DNA from: Bacillota bacterium
GTDB taxonomy: Bacteria; Bacillota; Clostridia; Christensenellales; UMGS416
Reading direction: 5' to 3'
NCBI GenBank assembly: GCA_016281935.1
Contig: JAEEJN010000105.1
Location: 1-40,432, forward strand
DNA: 40,432 nt
This document shows positions 33,997 through 40,432 of the stretch, piece by piece. The notes beneath the pieces were generated by a model that saw nothing but the letters and a program-made list of their open reading frames with translations, had not been told where the DNA came from and ran no database searches. Every line of letters begins with the position of its first letter. Positions within the stretch are counted from its first letter, which is position 1. The position numbers and the translations under genes were made by a program.

Positions 33997-34485
33997 TTAT
34001 GATAGGATCTCGCTGCAGAAAGCTGAGATCCGTTCCGGGACTTCCTGTCCTGGCGCTTCCTTCGGATCCACCAGCGAGAGCGTCGCCTTAAGGCTGTCGT
34101 TCTCCAGCACCTTCCGGATCTGGGCGAACGCTTTGTCCGCCCCGCCTCCCGCATGCGTCATGCACACGGAGACCTCCATGCCGCGCAGCTTGTCCTTCTC
34201 CTTTGTCAGAAAGGAAAGGATCGGCGGAGAGACGCGGCCTGCCCATACGGGCGAGCAGATGACGGCGGCGCAGTACTGGCCGTCCGGGAAGTCATAAGGC
34301 TCCAGTTCGGGCTTTTCGCCCATGACGGCGCTCTTGCCTCCCCAGAAGAACTTGCGGAAGCCCTCGGACGGATACGCTTTTACCGGTTCGATGCGGATCA
34401 GGTCCGCTCCGAGCCTTTCGGCGATCTGTTCCGCGGCATACAGTGAGTTCCCGCTCATGGAATAGCAGATGACGGCTGTTTTCAT
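33997..34485 (-). CDS. Flavodoxin family protein
   Basis: A 162 aa cytoplasmic FMN-binding fold. The phosphate-binding loop SMSGNS near residue 9 takes the place of the flavodoxin T/SxTGNT motif, and SPVWAGRVSPPILSFL is the second flavin loop as in flavodoxin-like NAD(P)H oxidoreductases. The product may be an electron carrier or a small reductase. AAAGGAG lies before the ATG. It follows the GH51 gene by 32 bases and probably shares its transcript, although no metabolic link is evident. Confidence 0.88.
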   Translation of the reverse strand: MKTAVICYSMSGNSLYAAEQIAERLGADLIRIEPVKAYPSEGFRKFFWGGKSAVMGEKPELEPYDFPDGQYCAAVICSPVWAGRVSPPILSFLTKEKDKLRGMEVSVCMTHAGGGADKAFAQIRKVLENDSLKATLSLVDPKEAPGQEVPERISAFCSEILS

Positions 34486-34517
34486 GCGGTCTCCTTTCCG
34501 CGCTGTCCTTCAGCGGT

Positions 34518-36974
34518 CTATTTCTTCTTCCAGCGGATACCGGTCAGGGACCAGGCCGGGAGCACGATGGCGCCGCTGCCGTCCAGAGTCCCCTCGCCTT
34601 CCTCGACGCGGATCGTTTCAGGACTGTCGGGCGTATTCGTATCGGAAGGACTTCCCTGGATGGTACGGGTCACGAATCCGGTCTCCATGGGGATGTCGAC
34701 GTCGATCTTGACGGTCTCAGGGGTGTCGGAGCCGTTCAGCAGCTTGACGTACACGTGTCCGTCGTCCTGCTGGGCGAGAACGGTCACCTTGCCGTAAGTG
34801 CGGTCCTGCACGCGCTGGACGTGTTCGCCGTTCAGGTAGCAGTCATAGCCTGTCTCGTCCGTCACGATCTCGAACTCGTTGACTTCCCCGTAGCGGATCG
34901 GCATATCGAAGGATTCGCCCAGAGGCTGCTCCTGATAGCGGTACAGGTAGTAGGCGCGGCCCTTGCCGTTCTCTACCGTCCAGCTGTACTGTTCGGTCTC
35001 CGCGAGGTTCCAGCGTCTTTCGCTCAGTCCGCGGAATCCGGGTTCCGTCGTATTGTGGGTCCAGACGGTCAGTGCGAATTTGGGCGTGGATTCGTCCACG
35101 TAGACCTTCGCTCTGTAGCGGATCTTCATATTCTGCTCCAGACCGAGGACGGAATGCGTCATATGCAGGGTCACGGGATAGCGGGTCACGTTCCCGAACT
35201 TCTCGTTGCCCTCATCGTTGCTCACGACGAAGCCGTCTTCGGTAGGCAGCCAGCGCCCCGTCAGCGTCTTGGAGACTTCCGCAGGCTTGCCGTCCACTTC
35301 AAAGGAAGCGACGCGGACGCCGTTGGTGTAGGCTATGAAGCCGGGGAAGCCGTATTTCACGGGTTGCATCTTCTCAGTCTCGAGTTCCTCGCGGATCAGG
35401 GTCTCTCCGCGGTCGGCGCCGAGGATGCTCAGCGCGTGCGCGAACGGGATGCCGCAGCTCCTGGCGTTGTCGAAACGGATGAGGTTCGGATTCCAGGACG
35501 CATAATGGATGTTCTCGAACAGCGGCGCGTATGCGGTCAGCGTCACGACTTCGGGGTTGTGCTCGGCACCCATAAGGAAAGCGGATTCACTGAGAGCGGA
35601 GCGGAGTGTCCCGACGTCCTCGCCGCGGGTCACGGCATATTCGCCGAGGAAGACCTGCGGGCCCTTCTTGTCATAACGGTCATACAGATGGCCGCTCTGG
35701 AAGAAGAACTGCCAGTCGTTGTAGTAATGCTCGTCGACGATCTGTGTGGGAAGACCGCGGCGTTCGGTATGCGCATTGGAGATGAGGATAATATCCGGAT
35801 ACTTTTCCTGCAGCGCCTGATAGAATACGGGATAACGCTTGTCATACTCGGGGCCGTCGTTCTCGTTTCCGATCTCGATGTACTTGATCCTGAAGGGTTC
35901 GGGATGGCCCATCTCGGCACGCAGGGCGCCCCAGCGCGTGTCCGTACCGCCCATCGCGTACTCCAGCGCCATGAAGGTCTCGTCCACGAAGGAATCCAGT
36001 TCTTCACCGAGGAAGAATTCAGGTCCGCGGCCCTGGCACGTCATGCCGCAGTTCACGACGTAGAGTGCTTCCATGCCCAGGTCCTCGCAGAGCTGGAGGT
36101 ATTCATGGAAACCCAGTCCGTTCGTGGAACGGTAATGCCACAGATTCCACTTGCTCGGACGTTCCCACACGGGGCCAACGGTATCGGTGAAACGCATCGC
36201 GGTGTCCTTGTTCAGGCCTTCGACGATGCAGCCTCCCGGGAAACGCATGAAATGACTGTTGGTCAGTTTCAGAAGCTCCATGAGGTCTTTGCGCAGGCCG
36301 TGTCCCATATAGGTATCGGCCGGCATGAGAGAAGTGAAGCCGAGGATCAGGGTCCCTTTTTCCAGCGCTTTGAATTCGAAACGTGCGGAGGTATCGTCCG
36401 CGTCGGGCGTCAGTTCCGCGTCATAGCGGGCGTAGTCCCCAGCCTTGACGATGATGTCCGCCTGAGCGTAGACGGTACCGTCAGCCCCCGCGATGCGGAC
36501 CTGCAGAGGCAGATCGGCGTCGGAACGCAGGAAGGCATAGAAACGGCAGGTCTTCCCCTTCAGCGCGGGCACGCCCACGTAGCCGACGTTATACAGGACG
36601 CCGTCTTTCTCGAAGTCTGCCTTCAGTGCGGCCAGGCGCTTCGCGTTCAGCGTCCCATCCTTCAGAAGCTCGATGGACGCATTGTCGGCATACCAGGCCG
36701 GCACGTCCGTAGGCGCGACTTTTTCAGCCCAGGACCGGGTGCCTTCACCGCGGAAAAACTGCTCGCGGAACCCCATCTTCGTACGGAAGAAGTCACCCCC
36801 GTCGATCGCTTCCGTCTCAGCGGGAAGCAGGCTGTCTTCGAAAGAGCGGTTGCGCAGCATCTCGGGATACAGACCGCTGTCGGCGGCGCGGTTGATATCC
36901 TCAAAAAACAGTCCGTAGAAATCTTTTGCGACACTCGGGCCTTCGGCCTTCGTACGCAGCGTGAGTCGGGTCAT
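34518..36974 (-). CDS. GH51 alpha-L-arabinofuranosidase, intracellular
   Basis: An 818 aa glycoside hydrolase that would release terminal arabinofuranose from arabinoxylan- or arabinan-derived oligosaccharides. N-terminal region with a CBM4-like domain (about 80-215); catalytic TIM barrel with HFMRFPGGCIVEG, acid/base Glu371 in EIGNEND, and nucleophile Glu445 in FLGEYAV; C-terminal beta domain of the arabinofuranosidase type with a laminin-G-like insert (about 590-730). There is no signal peptide, so it acts in the cytoplasm on imported oligosaccharides. No sugar transporter, arabinose isomerase or AraC/LacI regulator is nearby. AGGAG lies about nine bases before the ATG. It is longer than the usual 500-residue bacterial GH51 enzymes because of the extra domains. 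Confidence 0.92.
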   Translation of the reverse strand: MTRLTLRTKAEGPSVAKDFYGLFFEDINRAADSGLYPEMLRNRSFEDSLLPAETEAIDGGDFFRTKMGFREQFFRGEGTRSWAEKVAPTDVPAWYADNASIELLKDGTLNAKRLAALKADFEKDGVLYNVGYVGVPALKGKTCRFYAFLRSDADLPLQVRIAGADGTVYAQADIIVKAGDYARYDAELTPDADDTSARFEFKALEKGTLILGFTSLMPADTYMGHGLRKDLMELLKLTNSHFMRFPGGCIVEGLNKDTAMRFTDTVGPVWERPSKWNLWHYRSTNGLGFHEYLQLCEDLGMEALYVVNCGMTCQGRGPEFFLGEELDSFVDETFMALEYAMGGTDTRWGALRAEMGHPEPFRIKYIEIGNENDGPEYDKRYPVFYQALQEKYPDIILISNAHTERRGLPTQIVDEHYYNDWQFFFQSGHLYDRYDKKGPQVFLGEYAVTRGEDVGTLRSALSESAFLMGAEHNPEVVTLTAYAPLFENIHYASWNPNLIRFDNARSCGIPFAHALSILGADRGETLIREELETEKMQPVKYGFPGFIAYTNGVRVASFEVDGKPAEVSKTLTGRWLPTEDGFVVSNDEGNEKFGNVTRYPVTLHMTHSVLGLEQNMKIRYRAKVYVDESTPKFALTVWTHNTTEPGFRGLSERRWNLAETEQYSWTVENGKGRAYYLYRYQEQPLGESFDMPIRYGEVNEFEIVTDETGYDCYLNGEHVQRVQDRTYGKVTVLAQQDDGHVYVKLLNGSDTPETVKIDVDIPMETGFVTRTIQGSPSDTNTPDSPETIRVEEGEGTLDGSGAIVLPAWSLTGIRWKKK

Positions 36975-37027
36975 GGTGTGTTGCTCCTTTCAGTACAATA
37001 TATCTGAATTTACCCTGATTCTATCAT

Positions 37028-37055
37028 CTTTGGAAAATAAAGCAAGCGCAACCCC
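37028..37055 (-). promoter_or_regulatory. Possible promoter of the GH51 gene
   Basis: On the minus strand TTGCTT, 16 bases, TAGAAT falls between the lysA terminator and the GH51 start, with the -35 box inside the terminator T-tract. A TATATT nearer the gene lacks a -35. Either could serve. No catabolite-repression site or operator was seen. Confidence 0.35.
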
Positions 37056-37067
37056 TTCGGATTGCGC
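37046..37067 (-). terminator. Terminator after lysA
   Basis: GCGCAATCC-GAAG-GGGTTGCGC on the minus strand (one T-G pair) is followed by TTGCTTTATTTT and starts 9 bases beyond the lysA stop. Confidence 0.9.
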
Positions 37068-37076
37068 CTGAAAGTA

Positions 37077-38372
37077 TTACAGATCGTACTGAAGCAGATC
37101 TTCCAGAGTCTCGCCGCGGACGGCGAGACGGTCCTGCCCGTCATGCAGAAACACGACAGGCGGCCTGGGGATCCTGTTATAGTTGGAAGCCATGGAATAG
37201 TGATAGGCTCCCGTTGTGCAGACTGCGACCAGATCTCCCGGCTTCATCTCCTCGGGGAGCGAAACGTTTGGCTGGATGATGTCACCGCTCTCGCAGCAGC
37301 GTCCCACGAGGTCCGCATCGAAACGTGATTTCATCGAAAGGACAGCAGGAAGCACCGTATACTTTGCTCCATACAGCGCATAGCGGGGATTGTCGGTCAT
37401 GCCGCCGTCCACGCTCACATAGTTCTTGTAGCCGGGGATACGCTTCACGTTCCCGACCGTATAGAGGGTCATGCCTGCATCGGCCACGATGCTCCTTCCG
37501 GGTTCCAGAAGGATCCTGGGAACATCCATGGAGAGCTCCGCGCAAACAGCGCGTACGGTCCGGGCAAGGCTTGCGATCTTGTCCGGGATCGACACTTCCG
37601 GATCGTCCTCCGTGTAGCGGACTCCGTATCCTCCTCCCAGATCCAGGATCTCGGGATAATAGCCGGTACGCTGTCCGATCTCGTCAGTGAAACGAAGCAT
37701 GACTTCGGCCGAGCGTTCGAACACGTCTTCACCGAATACCTGAGAACCGACGTGGCAATGATAGCCTTTCAGACGGATGCCGGGAAGAGACAGCGCCAGC
37801 TCGATCGCGTCCACCGCCTGTCCCGTTTCGATGGCGAATCCGAACTTGGAATCGACCTTGCCCGTATTGATCGCTTCATAGGTATGCGTATCGATGCCGG
37901 GCGTCAGACGGAGCAGGATGTCCTGATCCTCGGAGCGGGCTTCGGCGATCCTCGACAGGAGAGCCAGCTCGCTCAGCTGATCCACGACGACCGTTCCCAC
38001 TCCCTGTTCCAGAGCGAACACAAGATCCTTTTCCGTCTTGTTGTTGCTGTGGAAATACACGCGGTCCATGGGAAAACCGGCGCGCACCGCGGTCAGGATC
38101 TCACCGGACGAGACCACGTCCAGCGACAGTCCTTCTTCCGCTACGGTCTGGATCAGCGCTTTGTAGCAGGCCGCTTTGCATGCATAGAGGATCTCCCAGT
38201 TCCCATCGAAGGCTGCTCCCATCGCCGAAAGATACATACGGCAGTTTGCGCGGATGCGGTCCTCGTCCATGAGATACAGCGGAGTGCCGTACTTGTCCGC
38301 CAGGTCTTTGGTACGGACTCCGGCAAAAAGAAGATCTCCGGATTCGTCATAACGGATATTGTCTGAAAGCAT
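37077..38372 (-). CDS. lysA: Diaminopimelate decarboxylase
   Basis: PLP enzyme of fold type III that converts meso-diaminopimelate to L-lysine, the last step of lysine synthesis, 431 aa. The PLP lysine is in YACKAACYK; HVGSQ, GGGYGVRY, EPGR and the C-terminal CESGD and GAYHYSMASNYN blocks are typical. ATG 38372 is chosen because GGAGG is four bases upstream; a longer frame to 38429 would run through the leader terminator. Expression is under the lysine riboswitch directly upstream. It is monocistronic with its own terminator. No other lysine genes are in the window. Confidence 0.96.
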   Translation of the reverse strand: MLSDNIRYDESGDLLFAGVRTKDLADKYGTPLYLMDEDRIRANCRMYLSAMGAAFDGNWEILYACKAACYKALIQTVAEEGLSLDVVSSGEILTAVRAGFPMDRVYFHSNNKTEKDLVFALEQGVGTVVVDQLSELALLSRIAEARSEDQDILLRLTPGIDTHTYEAINTGKVDSKFGFAIETGQAVDAIELALSLPGIRLKGYHCHVGSQVFGEDVFERSAEVMLRFTDEIGQRTGYYPEILDLGGGYGVRYTEDDPEVSIPDKIASLARTVRAVCAELSMDVPRILLEPGRSIVADAGMTLYTVGNVKRIPGYKNYVSVDGGMTDNPRYALYGAKYTVLPAVLSMKSRFDADLVGRCCESGDIIQPNVSLPEEMKPGDLVAVCTTGAYHYSMASNYNRIPRPPVVFLHDGQDRLAVRGETLEDLLQYDL

Positions 38373-38399
38373 GTTTCCTCCATTGTAAAATAAGAAAGA

Positions 38400-38421
38400 C
38401 CGGCTGTCTGCAGACAGCCGG
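38400..38421 (-). terminator. Riboswitch-controlled terminator in the lysA leader
   Basis: A perfect 22-base palindrome with arms CCGGCTGTCTG is followed on the minus strand by TCTTTCTTATTTT and ends before the lysA ribosome binding site. It is the expression platform: lysine binding should favour it and stop transcription. Its 5' arm can also pair with AGCCG just after the aptamer, a possible antiterminator. Confidence 0.9.
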
Positions 38422-38445
38422 AAACCCAATCAGAGATCGGCTTCC

Positions 38446-38609
38446 ATAGCGCTCCGCATCCATTCATGCGACAGTCTCACGCCTGTTCGGCCGTGAACCC
38501 AGATTCGACGCCCCGCGGCGGACGTATCCTCTTCGGCGCTTCAGCCTTTGGCTGTCCCGGAATACCGCGTTCCCGGGGGACAGTGACTCATCTGAAAGCG
38601 CGCCTCTAT
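38446..38609 (-). promoter_or_regulatory. Lysine riboswitch aptamer (L box)
   Basis: Read on the minus strand, the leader has the L-box landmarks in order: ATAGAGGCGCG at the start of P1, CTTTCAG pairing with CTGAAG (P2), AGGCTGAAGCGCCGAAG, an internal CTGGG, AGACTGTC, and GGAGCGCTAT closing P1 (ATAG with CTAT). The order and the sequences match the B. subtilis lysC leader. It senses lysine and feeds the terminator downstream. With the promoter it accounts for the 340-base gap between lysA and the zinc-ribbon gene. Confidence 0.88.
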
Positions 38610-38622
38610 GCAAGTTGCGGAA

Positions 38623-38651
38623 ATTATATCACGGAAAAGTAAGATTTGCAA
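38623..38651 (-). promoter_or_regulatory. Promoter of the lysA leader
   Basis: On the minus strand TTGCAA (38646-38651), 17 bases, TATAAT (38623-38628). Transcription would start a few bases before the aptamer. Confidence 0.82.
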
Positions 38652-38665
38652 TCAGACCGAATACC

Positions 38666-38694
38666 AAAAAAACCGGGCTGAAGAGCCCGGTTTT
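38666..38694 (-). terminator. Terminator after the zinc-ribbon membrane protein gene
   Basis: CCGGGCT-CTTC-AGCCCGG on the minus strand with flanking AAAA and TTTTTTT forms a strong terminator 20 bases beyond the stop. Confidence 0.93.
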
Positions 38695-38713
38695 GCACAG
38701 TTTTGCAGATCTC

Positions 38714-39253
38714 CTATTTGAGGAAGCCGAGGTTGCGGATGATCGCGGGTTCCTTGGCCTTGCCCTGGCAGATGTTGATGAAGCAGATGATCTTCAGTAC
38801 GAAGAAGATGCACTCCATGATGGCCACGGCGATCGGAACGATGAACGTCCAGAAGAGCACGGCGGTCGCGAGGATCATGAGGATCTCGCAGACTTCGAAC
38901 TTCAGAGCCTGACGGATGTGGAAACGGGTGAACTCGGACTTGTTGCTGGCAAGGAGAGCCACAACGATGCCCATGATGCCCATCAGATAGACCAGCATCG
39001 CGAAGACCTTGTTGTCAGAGATGTCCTGCTTGTCGAATTCGGCGGTATGATCGAAGGGATCAAAGGCCGGCTGAGGCTGGGCCTGCGGCGGATAGGGAGC
39101 ATAGTTATACTGCTGCTGATTGGGGTTGTACTGCTGCTGAGGAGGAACCTGATTGGGAGCAGCTTCCTGCTGAGCGCCGAACTGGAAACCGCATACCGGG
39201 CAGAACAGCGCCTGATCCTCAACCTGAGCGTTGCATTTCGGGCAATTCTTCAT
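38714..39253 (-). CDS. Zinc-ribbon, DUF4870-like membrane protein
   Basis: A 179 aa protein. An N-terminal zinc ribbon (CPKC at 4-7 and CPVC at 18-21) is followed by a Gln/Pro/Asn/Tyr-rich linker (about 25-75), then three or four hydrophobic segments (about 85-165) with SEFTRFHIRQAL, a block typical of DUF4870-type proteins, and a C-terminal GKAKEPAIIRNLGFLK. Function unknown; probably a cytoplasmic-membrane protein with the ribbon inside the cell. ATG 39253 is chosen for AAGGAG upstream; the longer frame to 39370 reads through the promoter. It is monocistronic. Confidence 0.85.
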   Translation of the reverse strand: MKNCPKCNAQVEDQALFCPVCGFQFGAQQEAAPNQVPPQQQYNPNQQQYNYAPYPPQAQPQPAFDPFDHTAEFDKQDISDNKVFAMLVYLMGIMGIVVALLASNKSEFTRFHIRQALKFEVCEILMILATAVLFWTFIVPIAVAIMECIFFVLKIICFINICQGKAKEPAIIRNLGFLK

Positions 39254-39317
39254 GGCTTGTCTCCTTATGATTCTCTTAGTTTTCCACGCGCTTGAGCACA
39301 TGGTTTTGATTAAGACA

Positions 39318-39346
39318 TTTTTACCACAATTGTCTACAAATGTCAA
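39318..39346 (-). promoter_or_regulatory. Promoter of the zinc-ribbon protein gene
   Basis: On the minus strand TTGACA (39341-39346), 17 bases, TAAAAA(T) (39318-39323), with a leader of about 60 bases. Confidence 0.7.
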
Positions 39347-39407
39347 TCTGTTTTTATGGATAATCTGCAAAAAAGAGATGCTGTCCGGAGATCACGCAGC
39401 GCAGGTT

Positions 39408-39848
39408 TCACGGCTGTTTCTCCTCTGAAGTCTTCTCCCCGCTCTCTTCTCCGTTCACAGCCGCGCTGTCCAGTGTGGAACCGAACACGTAAAAACGCTG
39501 ATAGAGGAATTCCGTCACAAAATTCAGAAGCATGTTCAGGGCAGTCACCAGGTACTCGTTCCAGCCGATGCCGGTCAGGACATGTTCGAGCCAGGTGGAC
39601 AGAGGCGTAAACACACAGTAAAACAGCGCAACTTTGGCCATGGCGACGGGAACGTTGCCAGCGGACCGGAACGTGAATCTCCTGTTCAGCGTGAAGTTCC
39701 ATACGACGGACAGGACGAGGGCAATCAGATAGCTGATCCAGTAGCTCAGCCCCGCAAACTCGTTGAGCAGAGTAAAAGACACGATCTCGATCAGTCCTGC
39801 ACTGATGGAAAACAGAACGAAGCGCAAAGCGCGTACCCATTCTTTCAT
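39408..39848 (-). CDS. GtrA family membrane protein
   Basis: A 146 aa protein with four membrane segments (about 8-28, 35-58, 70-88, 98-118) and the family block NFTLNRRFTFRS between the second and third. GtrA-like proteins are thought to move polyprenyl-phosphate-linked sugars across the membrane for wall or protein glycosylation. No glycosyltransferase is adjacent, but the window holds a large polyprenyl-sugar-type transferase at 3.4-7.2 kb; a link is only speculative. The C-terminal tail is acidic and polar. The ribosome binding site AAGGAG is about 13 bases from the start codon, with another, out-of-frame ATG in between at the optimal distance. Confidence 0.88.
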   Translation of the reverse strand: MKEWVRALRFVLFSISAGLIEIVSFTLLNEFAGLSYWISYLIALVLSVVWNFTLNRRFTFRSAGNVPVAMAKVALFYCVFTPLSTWLEHVLTGIGWNEYLVTALNMLLNFVTEFLYQRFYVFGSTLDSAAVNGEESGEKTSEEKQP

Positions 39849-39932
39849 GAACGAACATATTCTCCTTCTTTACGATAAGTGAGCATGAAACACAAAAGAC
39901 CTCCGCAATCAGGCGGTTTTCGTTCTATACTG

Positions 39933-39962
39933 CAAATGAGATTATAGCAAATACTACATATC
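39933..39962 (-). promoter_or_regulatory. Promoter of gtrA
   Basis: On the minus strand TTGAAT, 18 bases ending in TTTGC, then TATAAT, an extended -10. It lies about 90 bases before the start codon, just beyond the tRNA terminator. The leader contains an imperfect AAAACCGCC/GGAGGTCTTTT hairpin. Confidence 0.65.
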
Positions 39963-40012
39963 CGATTCAAGCAGGCGGAAACTGCCGAAATCACGGGGAA
40001 TCAAAGAGAAAT

Positions 40013-40036
40013 GCCGCCGGAAATGATTCCGGCGGC
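40013..40036 (-). terminator. Terminator of the tRNA array
   Basis: GCCGCCGGAA-TCAT-TTCCGGCGGC on the minus strand, a perfect 10-bp stem, is followed by ATTTCTCTTTG. It begins four bases after the last tRNA. Confidence 0.92.
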
Positions 40037-40040
40037 TCTG

Positions 40041-40114
40041 TGGAGCGGGTGATGGGAATCGAACCCACGCAACCAGCTTGGAAGGCTGGGGCTCTACCAT
40101 TGAGCTACACCCGC
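40041..40114 (-). tRNA. tRNA-Gly (anticodon TCC)
   Basis: 74 bases including an encoded CCA end. The acceptor arms are GCGGGTG and CACCCGC, the anticodon loop is CTTCCAA between CCAGC and GCTGG, and the T arm has GGTTCGATTCC. Last gene of the array. Confidence 0.96.
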
Positions 40115-40119
40115 GTCTC

Positions 40120-40196
40120 TGGAGCGGAAAACGAGACTCGAACTCGCAACCTCCGCCATGGCAAGGCGGCGCTCTAGCCAATTGAGCTATTCCCGC
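40120..40196 (-). tRNA. tRNA-Gly (anticodon GCC)
   Basis: 77 bases with encoded CCA. The acceptor arms GCGGGAA and TTTCCGC pair with one G-T, the anticodon loop is TTGCCAT between CCGCC and GGCGG, and the T loop is TTCGAGT. It is five bases upstream of the other glycine tRNA and differs from it through most of its length, so it is not a recent duplicate. Confidence 0.95.
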
Positions 40197-40210
40197 AAGA
40201 GCGTGATGAA

Positions 40211-40295
40211 TGGTGCGGGCGAAGAGACTCGAACTCATACACCCTTGGGCTTCAGATCCTAAATCTGACGCGTCTGCCAATTCCGCCACGCCCGC
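40211..40295 (-). tRNA. tRNA-Leu (anticodon TAG)
   Basis: 85 bases with encoded CCA and a long variable arm, as expected for leucine. The acceptor arms are GCGGGCG and CGCCCGC; the anticodon loop is TTTAGGA between TCAGA and TCTGA. Confidence 0.95.
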
Positions 40296-40299
40296 ATCT

Positions 40300-40375
40300 T
40301 GGTGACCCATCGGGGATTCGAACCCCGGACACCCTGATTAAAAGTCAGGTGCTCTACCGACTGAGCTAATGGATC
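40300..40375 (-). tRNA. tRNA-Lys (anticodon TTT)
   Basis: 76 bases with encoded CCA. The anticodon loop is CTTTTAA between CCTGA and TCAGG. The acceptor arm GATCCAT pairs with ATGGGTC through one T-G wobble. Confidence 0.95.
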
Positions 40376-40382
40376 ATGTATC

Positions 40383-40432
40383 TGGCTGGGGCGGCAGGGA
40401 TCGAACCTGCGAATGAGGGAGTCAAAGTCCCT
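40383..40432 (-). tRNA. tRNA-Gln (anticodon TTG), cut by the window edge
   Basis: The 3' 50 bases of a tRNA with encoded CCA. The anticodon loop CTTTGAC lies between AGGGA and TCCCT, and the T arm is GCAGGTTCGATCCCTGC. The 5' half lies outside the window. Confidence 0.88.

Noticed and set aside
34755-37007. A 750-codon open frame on the plus strand
   Set aside because: Antisense to the GH51 gene with its intact catalytic residues; no ribosome binding site, promoter or domain was seen.
39343-39858. Alternative 171-codon frame over gtrA
   Set aside because: It has a well-spaced ribosome binding site, but the product is Arg/His/Cys-rich with no membrane segments, while the other frame gives a typical four-helix GtrA.

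Overview
The window looks like a chromosomal segment of an uncultured or poorly known Firmicute of the class Clostridia with fairly high GC. Supporting markers are HslV with a short propeptide, TrmFO, RbgA, VanW/G5 and LytR-CpsA-Psr wall proteins, HemZ, a bifunctional Rel enzyme, a DivIVA-like protein, a lysine riboswitch on lysA and CCA-encoding tRNA genes. The Thr/Pro-rich tails recall Christensenellales-type gut Clostridia, but I cannot place it more finely. Nearly every gene is on the minus strand; only the tetR-RND pair and the DivIVA-like gene are on the plus strand. I see no prophage, insertion sequence, CRISPR array or rRNA.

Layout from high to low coordinates, the direction of most transcription. 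(1) 40.4-40.0 kb: a tRNA array (Gln, Lys, Leu, Gly, Gly) ending in a strong terminator. (2) 39.9-37.0 kb: monocistronic gtrA, a zinc-ribbon membrane protein, and lysA behind a lysine riboswitch with an intrinsic terminator. (3) 37.0-33.0 kb: an intracellular GH51 arabinofuranosidase with a flavodoxin, then a lipoprotein. (4) 32.9-31.6 kb: a DivIVA-like gene and a nitroreductase on divergent promoters. (5) 31.4-20.6 kb: secD-secF-SDR-recJ-rel-dtd-hemZ-hydrolase, a version of the well-known clostridial secDF-recJ-relA-dtd-hemZ-hisS neighbourhood with an extra dehydrogenase and lipase-like gene and without apt. (6) 20.6-17.9 kb: hisS and glyA from their own promoter. (7) 13.3-17.8 kb, plus strand: a TetR regulator with two abutting perfect palindromes on its promoter, overlapping an RND exporter gene. 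(8) 13.2-8.9 kb: an LCP enzyme and a VanW/G5 protein, both with extracellular Thr/Pro-rich segments. (9) 8.8-0.08 kb: rbgA-rnhB-GT-trmFO-hslV-hslU, where GT is a 1280-residue two-module membrane glycosyltransferase.

Housekeeping dominates: ribosome assembly, tRNA modification and charging, proteolysis, protein export, DNA repair, stringent response, haem and lysine synthesis. The most distinctive parts are the fused Gpi18-like/PMT-like glycosyltransferase, the Thr/Pro-rich surface proteins that could be its acceptors, the RND pump whose docking-domain position carries a long coiled coil, and the tandem operator. The idea that the glycosyltransferase and the Thr/Pro-rich proteins form a protein O-glycosylation system is inference and is marked as such.
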